Part shown: positions 17,301 to 26,008 of the stretch, one piece after another
Layout: each line of letters begins with the position of its first letter
How positions within the stretch are numbered: position 1 is the stretch's first letter
Assembly: GCA_903832055.1 (NCBI GenBank)
Contig: CAILAC010000016.1
Coordinates: 1,072,969 to 1,136,968 of the forward strand
Direction: 5' to 3'
DNA from: an uncultured Acidobacteriota bacterium
Lineage (GTDB): Bacteria > Acidobacteriota > Terriglobia > Terriglobales > Acidobacteriaceae
Length of the DNA: 64,000 nucleotides
The notes under the pieces: generated by a model
Databases searched by the model: none
The model's input: only the letters and a program-made list of their open reading frames with translations
Told to the model about the DNA's origin: nothing
Program-made: the position numbers and the translations under genes

Positions 17301-19778
17301 TCAACTGGCCGCCACGGGAGCCATCTCGGCGGTGATGACATCGCATGCGATGGAGAGCGCACAGCCAAGCTCATGGAAGTCGCGGGTCCATTGCGGGCGC
17401 TCTTCCGCGGAGTGGGCGGTGAGCGAATAGGTGGAGCTGCGCAGGATTTCGTACCAGATGTTTTGCGCCTGCCACAGGTTCAGCTCAAAAGGAAGTTCGT
17501 TGAAGGTACGGACGAGGTTGAGGGCGCGGTCAAGAATTTCCAGTGATCCTGAGGACATCAGCAGCTCAAGCATTGAGCGTTTCATGCGCAGGTCTGCGAT
17601 ATAGCTGAGGGTGGTGGTGTCGAGAGTGACTTCGTCGGCCTGGGCGCTGGCGAGGAACGAGCGCACCTGGGAGAGATCGATGGGGTCGGCCTCGAGGGCG
17701 CGGCGCAGGCCGGAGTTGACAGAGAAAGAGGCTGCCAGCGCGAGCGCGGGGGGCTTGGGTAGACCGGCCTGGGAGAGATAGTGCAGCAGGCTGGCGTGAT
17801 CCTCGTAAATGTTCTTGAGGGAGCTTTCGATATCCGACATCGTGGAATTGAGAATGATCTGGATGATGCGCCGCTGCTCATCGCGAAACAGTGAGGTGAG
17901 CGAGTAGTCGAGGTCGTAGTAGCGGTCGAGGACCCGGATGACTTCGGGGAAGTTGGCGCGGAGCACTTGTTCGCGAGCCTGGGCTGCGACCTTTTCAAAG
18001 GCGTCGGAAGAAGCGCCATCGCTGGGGAGATAGGCTTTGACAGCGGCGGTAATGTTCTGGTCGCCAAAGTGGAGGACGGCGAAGGAGAAGCTCGGCGCCT
18101 GCTCGGTAATCGAGGAAGAGATACGGGCACGGCCCAACGCCAGGCGTCCGCGGCCGGAGTTGAAGATTTCATACGAGATGCGCTGTACCTGGTAGCAGAA
18201 AATCTCGGTTTCGTCGGCAAAGGAGGAGAAGACCGAACTGATGGCGTAGTGCGCTGCGACCTGTTCAAGGCTGAGCTCGAGACTCAGGCATTGCTCGGTG
18301 TAGATGCGCGCGCCATCGCCGGCGCTAGCCGCGTTGGATTTTGCCTGGGCGAGCTTTTCGAGGAAGTTGAGTTCGAGGCCAATGGCATCTTCCTTGAAAA
18401 TCTCCTGGGCAATCTGAATGACGCGAGCAGCGTAGGCAATGATCTGCACGGTTTCAATGCCCGAAATATCGTCAAAGAACCAGCCACAGCTGGTGTACAT
18501 GAGCTGTGTGTGGCGCTGCATTTCCATCAGCGAGAGGGCGCGGACGCGTTCCTCGGTTGTGAGAGGATGGCTCTGGTGAGCGGCGAGGTATCGATCCACA
18601 GCCTCGACGCTGCGATCGAGAATGACATCGATGTAGCCATCGCGTGCCGCCCAGACATCTTTGAAAAGCGGCGCGCCGAGCTTCTCAGTGAGCGGGGCAA
18701 CGGCATCGCGCAGGGCATCGAGAGCCTCGCGGAGAGGCGCGCGCCAGAGCTGATTCCAGCCAGCCTTGCCACCGTTGCAGCCGCAGTTTGAGCGCCAGCG
18801 CTCGACGCCGTGGTCGCAGCTCCACGAAGAATTGTCGTAAATCTCGGCCTCGTATTTGGGGGGAAAGCGTTCGAGGAAGGCACCGTAGTTGGTGAGGCGG
18901 GTATTTTTGTCCTGTTCGAGGAGGCGAAGGGCGTAGGCGAGGGCCATTTCGCCGTGTTTGTGGTGATGGCCATAGCTTTCGCCGTCGGTCGCCACGTGCA
19001 CCAGCTGGGGCTCGCTGTTGTCGCGGAAGCCCTGCTTGAGGCGGTTGACGAATCCTTCCCCGGAGTTGAGCAGCCCCTCAAAGGCGATGGCGCGGGAGGT
19101 TGGTCCGTCATAAAAATAGACGGCCAGTGACTTCCCCGAGGCAAAGCGGACGGTGTACGGGTGGGTGGTGTCGACGCCTGCGTTGCCGGTGTAGTTCCAG
19201 TCGCCACCGGCGAGAGGGCGAACGCGCTTGCACTGGCGCGGCGCGAGCACGGTGAAGCGGATGCCCTCGCCGGCGAGCAGTTCCAGGGTCTCGGTATCGG
19301 CCGCAGTTTCGGCCAGCCACATGCCTTCGGGAGCGACGCCAAAACGGGTCTTGTAGTCGGTGATGCCCCAGCGAATCTGGGTAAGCCGGTCGCGGGTGTT
19401 GGCGAGCGGCATGATGAGGTGGTTGTAGACCTGGGCCATGGCCGAGCTGTGACCATCAAAAATCACGCGGCTGCGGCGCTCGCCGTCAAGGATGTTGCGA
19501 TAGGTACGCGGTGCATTCTCGGCCAGCCAGCTGAGCAGCGTGGGGCCGAAATTGAAGCTCATACGCGCGTAGTTATTGAGGATGCGCGTGATCTGATTTT
19601 TGGTGTTCACGATGCGTGCGGCACCGTTGGTGGCGTAGCACTCAGAACAGATGCGCTCGTTCCAGTCATGGTAAGGAGCAGCTGAATCCTGTGTTTCGAC
19701 TGTTTCAAGCCAGGGGTTTTCGCGGGGTGGCTGGTAGAAGTGGCCGTGAATACAGACGAATCGCGTAGAAGAGGGCAT
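17301..19778 (-). CDS. Glycoside hydrolase family 57 protein with DUF3536
   Basis: 825 residues and no signal peptide, hence cytosolic. The N-terminal 350 residues are the GH57 barrel (CIHGHFYQPPRENPW, FDGHSSAMAQVYNH, APEGMWLAETAAD, with the catalytic Glu and Asp expected in this region). The rest matches the DUF3536 region that accompanies it in large alpha-glucan enzymes. GH57 enzymes hydrolyse or rearrange alpha-1,4/1,6 glucans, so a role in glycogen or trehalose metabolism is plausible. The start at 19778 is the first ATG and matches the family N-terminus. Confidence 0.85.
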   Translation of the reverse strand: MPSSTRFVCIHGHFYQPPRENPWLETVETQDSAAPYHDWNERICSECYATNGAARIVNTKNQITRILNNYARMSFNFGPTLLSWLAENAPRTYRNILDGERRSRVIFDGHSSAMAQVYNHLIMPLANTRDRLTQIRWGITDYKTRFGVAPEGMWLAETAADTETLELLAGEGIRFTVLAPRQCKRVRPLAGGDWNYTGNAGVDTTHPYTVRFASGKSLAVYFYDGPTSRAIAFEGLLNSGEGFVNRLKQGFRDNSEPQLVHVATDGESYGHHHKHGEMALAYALRLLEQDKNTRLTNYGAFLERFPPKYEAEIYDNSSWSCDHGVERWRSNCGCNGGKAGWNQLWRAPLREALDALRDAVAPLTEKLGAPLFKDVWAARDGYIDVILDRSVEAVDRYLAAHQSHPLTTEERVRALSLMEMQRHTQLMYTSCGWFFDDISGIETVQIIAYAARVIQIAQEIFKEDAIGLELNFLEKLAQAKSNAASAGDGARIYTEQCLSLELSLEQVAAHYAISSVFSSFADETEIFCYQVQRISYEIFNSGRGRLALGRARISSSITEQAPSFSFAVLHFGDQNITAAVKAYLPSDGASSDAFEKVAAQAREQVLRANFPEVIRVLDRYYDLDYSLTSLFRDEQRRIIQIILNSTMSDIESSLKNIYEDHASLLHYLSQAGLPKPPALALAASFSVNSGLRRALEADPIDLSQVRSFLASAQADEVTLDTTTLSYIADLRMKRSMLELLMSSGSLEILDRALNLVRTFNELPFELNLWQAQNIWYEILRSSTYSLTAHSAEERPQWTRDFHELGCALSIACDVITAEMAPVAAS

Positions 19779-19901
19779 GGGGGTAATTCCTCAATGGAAA
19801 CGATTCCCTATCATAAGAGAAATTTCTTGCCAAAGTCGCGTGGAGATTGCAACAGTCGCATGAAATCCGTTGCGTGGTGAACAAATCCGGGACCGACGCG
19901 T

Positions 19902-20639
19902 TCAAAAATAGGGCTCGATCATTGCAGGCGAGGCGGATTGTCTTTGAGTGGTGGCGAGATCGCAGGCGCGCCAAAGGTACCAGGCGGCGACTGACCGGTA
20001 GGGGGCCCAGCGCCGGGCGCGCTTGAGCATCGCTTCCGGCTTGGGCAGGTCTGCGGCGGCGAGCGGCCTGGATTTCGGAAGGCGCTGGAAGGTGATCGCA
20101 AAGCCCTTGCGGACGCCGTAATCGGTCACCGGAAAGACGTCGGGGCGGCCGAGCGAAAAGATGAGCAGCATCTCGACCGTCCACGTGCCAATGCCGCGAA
20201 CTGCGGTGAGGCGGGCGATGATCTCTTCGTCGGGCAGGGTGCTGATGGCCGCCTGCGTCGGTACGGTGCCGTCGAGGGTGCGGGCGGCGAGGTCTTTGAG
20301 CGCTCTGATCTTGTTGCCGCTCACGCCGGCGGCGCGGAGCATTTCGTCGGGCGTTTCGAGCAGGGCTTGCGGAGCTGGGCCAGCTGAGGAATCGGGTTCG
20401 CCGTACAGGGCCAATACGCGCTTGTGAATCGTGGCCGCCGCCTTGCCATGGAGCTGCTGGTAGAGGATCGATTCAAGCAAGGCCGTAAAGGGCGAGCCGG
20501 TCGCCCCCAGCTTGAGCGTAAAGCCGCCGGACTCTTCGACGCGGTCGATCAGGGCGGCAAGCTTTTTGTCGGCCGCGCGCAGGTGGGCGAGCGCGGTCTC
20601 AGCGTCGTAGGGGAGCTTGCGGTGGCCGTCGTGAATCAT
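19902..20639 (-). CDS. DNA-3-methyladenine glycosylase II-like (HhH-GPD)
   Basis: 245 residues. The helix-hairpin-helix LTAVRGIGTWTVEMLLIF is followed by the catalytic Asp in VFPVTDYGVRKGF, the order seen in AlkA/MAG proteins. LESILYQQLHGKAAATIHKR is the conserved opening helix. It excises alkylated purines from DNA, starting base-excision repair. It lacks the N-terminal AlkA_N and the Ada part of E. coli-type proteins, as is common in this branch. It stands alone between GH57 and the esterase. Confidence 0.87.
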   Translation of the reverse strand: MIHDGHRKLPYDAETALAHLRAADKKLAALIDRVEESGGFTLKLGATGSPFTALLESILYQQLHGKAAATIHKRVLALYGEPDSSAGPAPQALLETPDEMLRAAGVSGNKIRALKDLAARTLDGTVPTQAAISTLPDEEIIARLTAVRGIGTWTVEMLLIFSLGRPDVFPVTDYGVRKGFAITFQRLPKSRPLAAADLPKPEAMLKRARRWAPYRSVAAWYLWRACDLATTQRQSASPAMIEPYF

Positions 20640-20647
20640 GGTTCTTT

Positions 20648-20690
20648 CAGCGGAGCTAGCGGGGCTCGCGGGGTTAGCGGAGCTAGATAC
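20648..20690. repeat. Short tandem repeat, units of gcggRgctag
   Basis: Four imperfect units of about 10 bases (gcggagctag, cggggctcg, cggggttag, cggagctag) fill the gap between the glycosylase start and the esterase stop. Confidence 0.6.
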
Positions 20691-20695
20691 TTCCT

Positions 20696-21772
20696 CTATT
20701 TGGTCAGAGCCTTGGCGAGAAAGTCGGCCATCAGGTGGTTGGCTTCAAGGGCTTCTGGGAGCTTGGTCGAGTACCAGAAGGCGTGGGGCAGGGCGTCGTA
20801 GACGACCAGGCGGGCGTCGTTGCCTGCGTTCAGAAATGCCCGGTGCAGGTTGACCGTACCGCTCAGCAGCAGGTCGCGGCCGCTGGTGACGAAGAGCGTC
20901 GGTGGCATGCCGTGCAGGTCGGCAAAGATGGGCGAGAGCACGGGGTCGCGCGGGTCGGTCTTGGCGACGTACTCCGGATTGTGGGGCATCGAGTCATCGC
21001 CTGGCGGGTCGAGGTGGCCAGAGAAGCCGACCAGCGCGTAGAGCGCCTGCGAGTCGCCGAGGCGGGCAAAGTCGCCCATGCCACTGAAGATGCCGAGCGC
21101 GGCGGGCAAGGGCAGGCCAAGCTGCTTGAGCTTGACGGCCACTTCGCCGGTCAGAATCGCTCCGGCAGAGGTGCCGTAGAGGACGATGTGGTCGGGCTTG
21201 TAGGTCTTGAGCAGCTCTTTGTAGACGGCGACGGCGTCATCCACGCCTGCCGGGAAGGGATTTTCAGGGGCAAGGCGGTAGAGGACGGCGACGCACTTGA
21301 TGCCGGTCATGCCTGCCATTGGAATCGATTCCGTGTAGGAGCCGGAGTCGGAGTTGAAGCCGCCGCCGTGCAGGTTGAGCAGGACTTTGTCCTTGTTCGC
21401 TGCCGAAAGGTTGGCTGGAACGACGATGCGGACCGGGACGCCGGCGATTTTGTCTTCGGTCAGCGTGCCGGGGTAGAGCTTGAACCAGGCGTCGCGAGCG
21501 GTGACGGCCCAGGCGTCTGTGTGGGCGCGGCGGTCGGCGAGGGACTCGGGCGGGCCGGCGTCGGGCGTGGGCTGGGAGAGCCAGTAGCGGGCTTCGCGGC
21601 TCAGGTAGGTTGGCACGGGGACGATGCGGGTCACGTGGGCGCGGCCCTCGGCGTCAATGAAACTGGAATCGCGCTGGGCGGCGTCGGCTGCGGTGGTTGG
21701 CTGGACGACCTGCTGGGCGGGAAGGGTTACGGCAGCCGAGAGCAGGGAGATCAGGAAGAGATGCGAGCGCAT
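20696..21772 (-). CDS. Secreted alpha/beta-hydrolase, hormone-sensitive lipase family
   Basis: 358 residues from ATG 21772, which has CGGAG 8 bases upstream and opens a signal peptide (MRSHLFLISLLSAAVTLPA). The frame remains open to 21901 but without a ribosome site. The oxyanion motif LNLHGGGFNSDS and the nucleophile elbow YGTSAGAIL identify family IV esterases. The catalytic Asp is probably in SGRDLLL and the His in ALPHAFWY. It likely hydrolyses short-chain esters in the periplasm. Three direct copies of agcagaaaggc lie upstream (21825-21858). Confidence 0.85.
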   Translation of the reverse strand: MRSHLFLISLLSAAVTLPAQQVVQPTTAADAAQRDSSFIDAEGRAHVTRIVPVPTYLSREARYWLSQPTPDAGPPESLADRRAHTDAWAVTARDAWFKLYPGTLTEDKIAGVPVRIVVPANLSAANKDKVLLNLHGGGFNSDSGSYTESIPMAGMTGIKCVAVLYRLAPENPFPAGVDDAVAVYKELLKTYKPDHIVLYGTSAGAILTGEVAVKLKQLGLPLPAALGIFSGMGDFARLGDSQALYALVGFSGHLDPPGDDSMPHNPEYVAKTDPRDPVLSPIFADLHGMPPTLFVTSGRDLLLSGTVNLHRAFLNAGNDARLVVYDALPHAFWYSTKLPEALEANHLMADFLAKALTK

Positions 21773-22383
21773 GTTGGGAACTCCGGTGCGATGGGAAGAG
21801 CGAATATCGACGGGACAACCATAACAGAAAGGCACAGCAGAAAGGCATAGCAGAAAGGCGGAATCGGGCGGGATGCTGGCAGGCAAATCGGGCGAAGGCA
21901 ACGAACCGATTCTGCGTGCAAAATGGTCACCAACCCCACAAAGGGGGGGGTGGGGTGTTTTTGCCAGAAAACACGGCTAACCTATTGATGATGAATGGCT
22001 TAAGGTGGTGGTTACCAGGTGTATTTTGGGTGTTTTTGGACTGCTTTTACTGTGACGTCGAGCCGGGAGTGAGAGCACGTCGCGGATTGACTCGTTCTGA
22101 GTGTACGCCGAGAAGGAATAATTCTACGCAAACGATCGAAAGGTTAGTCGGTCAGTTTGGAATGGACGAAACCTGGTTCAGTTTGGATCGGCGAGAAGCC
22201 ACCCTTGAAGGTGGTGCCGTCAGGGATGGGGCGCCTGGCATCCTCTCCCCGACAGATTACTCAGGCTTTGCGAGACCCACATCTCAAAAGCGAGATGTGG
22301 GGCACCCGGTTTCGCTATTGTTCGGAAATTAGCTACTCGGTCGGTGGGTTCAGCGAGCGGAGCCGTGCTAGTCTACTCGCGAC
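21773..22383. other. 611-base intergenic region with repeats, no gene seen
   Basis: It holds three direct copies of agcagaaaggca near 21825-21858, a run of nine G residues near 21942, an AT-richer stretch (21960-22060) that can carry promoters for the neighbours, and one complete palindromic repeat at 22274-22308. Short open frames here are not supported by codon pattern or family match. Confidence 0.6.
22274..22308 (+). repeat. CCCACATCTC palindrome, copy 1
   Basis: CCCACATCTC pairs perfectly with GAGATGTGGG around the loop aaaagc, with the tail GCACCC. Ten-bp perfect stem. Two more copies occur at 61905 and 62098. It lies upstream of the TonB-like gene. Confidence 0.85.
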
Positions 22384-23559
22384 ATGATAACTCTGCGAGT
22401 TTTGCTGCTGACTTCTGTGATTGCGACTTTTGGCGCGGTTGCTCTGCCGGGGCAGGCACCTGCGCCTGTAACTGCACCTGCGCCTGTAACTGCAATGGCA
22501 CCGGTAACTGCAAAGGCTCCTGCAACTGCGCCCGCGCCGCTTCCCGCATTGCCTGCGGAGCCAGCGGCCATCTTTGCTGCTGCAGAGCCGTTCTATAACT
22601 TCAGCGGTGCGGACCAGAAACCTTGGCATATGAGGGTGAGCTACCAGCTTTACGACGAAAAGGGTACACCTACTCAGCAGGGCATCTACGAGTATTGGTG
22701 GGCAGCGCCGGATACTTACCGTAGCTCCTGGTCGCGGGGTGGGCAGACGGAAACAAACTGGAACCTTCATGGTGCGCGCAAACACCTGTCCGTCGGGCCA
22801 TTGCTTGCATTCTTCGAACGCAAGTTGCAGTCCTACTTGATCGAAGCCATTCCAGGCGAGAAGGAACTCGATCCAGCAAATGCCCAGCTGGTCAAGCGCG
22901 AAGTGAAACTTAGCGACGTGAAGCTACCATGCGTGATGGTGGTACCCACGGCGGTCGAGAAGTCTGGCCAGACAGGGGCCACACCCACAGGCCTGTTCCC
23001 CACCTATTGCTTTGATTCGCAGCGGCCCATCCTTCGTTCTGCCTATGCCTTTGGCTCGACCGAGGTGATTTACAACAAGATCAGCCGCGTTCAGGGCCGG
23101 CTACTGCCACGGGAAATCGCGATTCTGGAGGGCCCACGCAAAGTACTCACGGCTACAGTCGACGCCGTAGAAATCATCGCGGCGACCTCTCCAGAGTTCA
23201 CCCCAGACGGAAATGCAATTTCCGATAGTTACCTGGACCCGAACCCGGTTGCCAACATGGGTCCTCGCAAAATCGCTGTTTCTTCCGGAGTGAGTGCGCA
23301 GAATCTTGTCTTCAAAATTGCTCCTTATTATCCCCAGGAGGCTAAGACCGACCATGTGCAAGGAACGGTTGTTCTCAGAGGGACGATTGGCACGGACGGA
23401 CATGTTCACGATCTGAGCGTTGTGCAGGCACCGTCTACCTCGCTCGCAAGCTCCGCGATGTGGGCGGTTTCGCAGTGGATCTACAAGCCCTATTTGCTCA
23501 AAGGCTCGCCCGTCGAGGTTGATACGACGATCAATGTTGTCTTCAAGCTCGGCGAGTAA
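22384..23559 (+). CDS. TonB-like protein with unknown periplasmic domain
   Basis: 391 residues. A single N-terminal hydrophobic segment (LRVLLLTSVIATFGAVALPG) is a signal or anchor, followed by a Pro/Ala-rich repeat (APVTAPAPVTAMAPVTAKAP) at about 27-52. An uncharacterised beta-rich domain spans about 60-290. The last 95 residues are a TonB C-terminal domain ending NVVFKLGE. That domain closely resembles the TonB at 32553-33272: both share the KIA-SSGV opening and the VEVDTTINVVF close. TonB domains contact outer-membrane receptors. Lacking neighbouring ExbB/ExbD, it may use the pair at 33-35 kb. Confidence 0.75.
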   Translation: MITLRVLLLTSVIATFGAVALPGQAPAPVTAPAPVTAMAPVTAKAPATAPAPLPALPAEPAAIFAAAEPFYNFSGADQKPWHMRVSYQLYDEKGTPTQQGIYEYWWAAPDTYRSSWSRGGQTETNWNLHGARKHLSVGPLLAFFERKLQSYLIEAIPGEKELDPANAQLVKREVKLSDVKLPCVMVVPTAVEKSGQTGATPTGLFPTYCFDSQRPILRSAYAFGSTEVIYNKISRVQGRLLPREIAILEGPRKVLTATVDAVEIIAATSPEFTPDGNAISDSYLDPNPVANMGPRKIAVSSGVSAQNLVFKIAPYYPQEAKTDHVQGTVVLRGTIGTDGHVHDLSVVQAPSTSLASSAMWAVSQWIYKPYLLKGSPVEVDTTINVVFKLGE

Positions 23560-23599
23560 GGCAATTGAATTGGAGCGAGCTGAAGTTTGACTTTAGTTT

Positions 23600-23860
23600 A
23601 CGGGGCTTGGAGCAGGTGGCGGGGCAGCGGGGGCTGAAGCCCGACCCCTTATTAACAGATATTTTCGGCCCGGCTGAAGCTGTGCCCTTATTACAAAGCG
23701 AAATTTTGTATTCCGGAGCGGACTTTTTTCGCAAGCTGTGAAGCCGTGCGCTTGTTACAAAGCCACCTTGGTGTATTCCTGAGTGGAGTTTTTCCGCGCG
23801 CCTTGAAGCCGTGCGCCTTGAAGCCGCGCCCCGAGGAAGAAGCGAAGTGGATGGCAGCAG
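23600..23860. repeat. Degenerate intergenic repeat array (GCTGAAGCC...CCCTTATTACAAA type)
   Basis: Three degraded units of about 60 bases, each opening with gctgaagc or tgaagccgtgc, then cttRttacaaag, tattcc-gag-gga and ttttt-cgc. Two further short tgaagccgcg pieces follow. No coding signal. The remainder of the 438-base gap (23560-23997) also shows no gene. A related element occurs at 25490-25560. Confidence 0.6.
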
Positions 23861-23997
23861 CAGATTCTCTGCGGGGAATGACGGAAAGAACAGTAGGGGC
23901 CACTTCAGATACTGTCCGAATACTGTCCGGGTGGCCTTTTCCTGGAGCCGTCGTGGGATACTGTTGGCTTGAATCTGCATGTTCGGAAGGGTGGGCG

Positions 23998-25461
23998 ATG
24001 GCTGAGGCTTTGGCGGCGGTTTTGAACTACGTGGGCGGCGCGTGGCAGGCGGCGGGGACCGATGGCGGGCTGGCGCTGACCAATCCCGCGACGGGTGAGT
24101 CGCTGGGGCTCAGCGGCTCGGGTGGCGCAGCGGAGATAGGCGCTGCGGTGGCGGCGGCGCAGCGGGCCTTTCCGGCGTGGCGCGCGACCCCGGTGGGCGA
24201 CCGCATCCAGTTTCTCTTCAAGCTCAAGGTGCTGCTTGACCTGCACATCGACGAGCTGGCGCGGCTGGTGACAATTGAGAACGGCAAGACGCTGGGCGAG
24301 GCGCGGGGCGAGATTCGGCGGGGGATTGAAAACGTCGAGGTGGCCTGCGGCATGCCGGTGCTGATGCAGGGCTATTCGCTTGAAGACATTGCCCCCGGCA
24401 TTGACGAAATCATGGTGCGGCAGCCGCTGGGGGTGGTGGGGATTATTACGCCCTTCAATTTCCCGCTGATGATTCCGCTGTGGTTTTTGCCGTATGCCAT
24501 TGCGACGGGCAACACGGTCGTGTTGAAGCCCTCGGACCGGGTGCCGTTTGCGGTGCAGCGGCTGGTGGAACTGGTGGCGGAGACGGGGTTGCCGGCGGGG
24601 GTGGTGAACCTGGTGCAGGGCGGCAAGCCGGCCGTCGATGCGCTGCTGGACCACCCGGATGTGCGGGCGATCAGCTTTGTGGGTTCCACGCCCGTGGCGC
24701 AGTACGTTTACACGCGCGGGTCAGCCAACGGCAAGCGGGTGCAGTGCCAGGGCGGCGCAAAGAATCACGTGGTCGTGCTGCCGGATGCCGAGCAGGAGAC
24801 GACGACCAAGATCATTGCCGACTCGGCCTTTGGATGCGCCGGGCAGCGGTGCCTGGCGGTGAGCGTGACAGTGACTGTCGGGGAGGCGCAGGGGTGGTTT
24901 CGCGAGCGGATTACGGCGGCGGCGACCTCGCTGAAGGTAGGCGACGGCCTGGATGAATCAGTCCAGATGGGGCCGGTGATTACTGCGGCCAGCCAGGAGC
25001 GGATTGCCGGGTTGATCGCGCGCGGCGAGAGCCATGGGGCAAAAGCGATCGTCGGCACCGGCGCGGTGTCGGGAAACTTCATTGCGCCGACGGTGCTCGA
25101 CGGGTTGCCTGCGGCGAGCGACCTGATGGAGACGGAGATTTTTGGGCCGGTGCTTTCGCTGGTGCATGCGGAGACGGTGGAAGAAGCGATTGCGATGATT
25201 GATCGCTCGGCGTACGGGAATGCTTCGTCGATTTTCACGCAGAGTGGCGCCTCGGCGCGGCGATTTCGCAATGCGGTTTCGACGGGCAATGTGGGCGTGA
25301 ATATCGGGGTGCCTGCGCCGATGGCGTATTTCCCCTTCAGCGGGTGGAAGGGCAGCTTCTTTGGCGTGATGCATGCGCAGGGGCGGGATGCGGTGGAGTT
25401 TTTCACCGACAAGAAGGTGATTGTGGAGCGGTGGCCGAAGGAGTGGTCGCGGAAGTTCTAG
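23998..25461 (+). CDS. mmsA: CoA-acylating methylmalonate-semialdehyde dehydrogenase-type aldehyde dehydrogenase
   Basis: 487 residues from ATG 23998, which has GGAAGG upstream; the frame extension to 23746 runs through repeats. TPFNFPLMIPLWFLPYAIAT, the GGAKNHVVVLPDA loop and GCAGQRCLA (nucleophile C285) are typical of MMSDH, and the C-terminal PFSGWKGSFFG also fits. MMSDH oxidises (methyl)malonate semialdehyde with NAD+ and CoA to propionyl- or acetyl-CoA in valine, pyrimidine or inositol breakdown. None of those pathway genes is adjacent, so the physiological substrate is open. Confidence 0.85.
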   Translation: MAEALAAVLNYVGGAWQAAGTDGGLALTNPATGESLGLSGSGGAAEIGAAVAAAQRAFPAWRATPVGDRIQFLFKLKVLLDLHIDELARLVTIENGKTLGEARGEIRRGIENVEVACGMPVLMQGYSLEDIAPGIDEIMVRQPLGVVGIITPFNFPLMIPLWFLPYAIATGNTVVLKPSDRVPFAVQRLVELVAETGLPAGVVNLVQGGKPAVDALLDHPDVRAISFVGSTPVAQYVYTRGSANGKRVQCQGGAKNHVVVLPDAEQETTTKIIADSAFGCAGQRCLAVSVTVTVGEAQGWFRERITAAATSLKVGDGLDESVQMGPVITAASQERIAGLIARGESHGAKAIVGTGAVSGNFIAPTVLDGLPAASDLMETEIFGPVLSLVHAETVEEAIAMIDRSAYGNASSIFTQSGASARRFRNAVSTGNVGVNIGVPAPMAYFPFSGWKGSFFGVMHAQGRDAVEFFTDKKVIVERWPKEWSRKF

Positions 25462-25484
25462 GGGAGATCTGAAAAAGTCTGTAC

Positions 25485-25565
25485 GGGTCTTCCCTCAGGG
25501 GCTAGAGCCCATTGATTCTGCTGGACTTAATGTGCGGGCTGAAGCCCGTACCCTTCGAAATGCGG
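25485..25565. repeat. Paired small hairpins of the GGGCTgaAGCCC type
   Basis: Two near-palindromes, ggggctagagccc and gcgggctgaagcccg, lie 40 bases apart, the second followed by tacccttcgaa. This resembles the array at 23600-23860. Confidence 0.5.
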
Positions 25566-25631
25566 GTTTGACTGGAGGTTTCCCAAGCCTCGGCCTTCTA
25601 TACTGGATGCATTGGAATCAGGGGAAATTGG

Positions 25632-25955
25632 ATGAGTGCAGTGGTAACGATTGAAGAAGTGGAACGGGTGGCGGAGCTGGCGAACCTGGAGCTGGCCGCG
25701 GATGAAAAGCCCCGGATGCAGCGCGATCTGAACGCCATTCTGGAATATGTGGCGCAGTTGGGCGAGCTGGATACGAGCGATGTGGAGCCGATGGCGCAGG
25801 TGAGCGACCTGTTGAATGCCGGTGCTGACGCTGGCCATGGCGAGGCGTTGCGGCCGGACGCGCTGTGGCCTTCGCTGGACCGGGCGCGGGTGATGGAAGA
25901 AGCTCCGGAGACGGATGGAGCGTTTTTCAAGACGCCAAAAGTGATTGAGCGATAG
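25632..25955 (+). CDS. gatC: Asp/Glu-tRNA amidotransferase subunit C
   Basis: 107 residues. VTIEEVERVAELANLELAAD and LNAILEYVAQLGELDTSDVE are the two conserved helices, and the loop after V-E-P-M wraps GatA. The C-terminal FKTPKVIE is also typical. GatC is a scaffold that stabilises GatA on GatB in the enzyme that amidates mischarged Glu-tRNA(Gln) or Asp-tRNA(Asn). gatA follows 53 bases downstream; gatB is not in the window. Confidence 0.93.
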   Translation: MSAVVTIEEVERVAELANLELAADEKPRMQRDLNAILEYVAQLGELDTSDVEPMAQVSDLLNAGADAGHGEALRPDALWPSLDRARVMEEAPETDGAFFKTPKVIER

Positions 25956-26008
25956 GGCAGTTGGCGATTGAGTCATGCAGGTTGACGACAAGGATTACGG
26001 AGAAGAAC

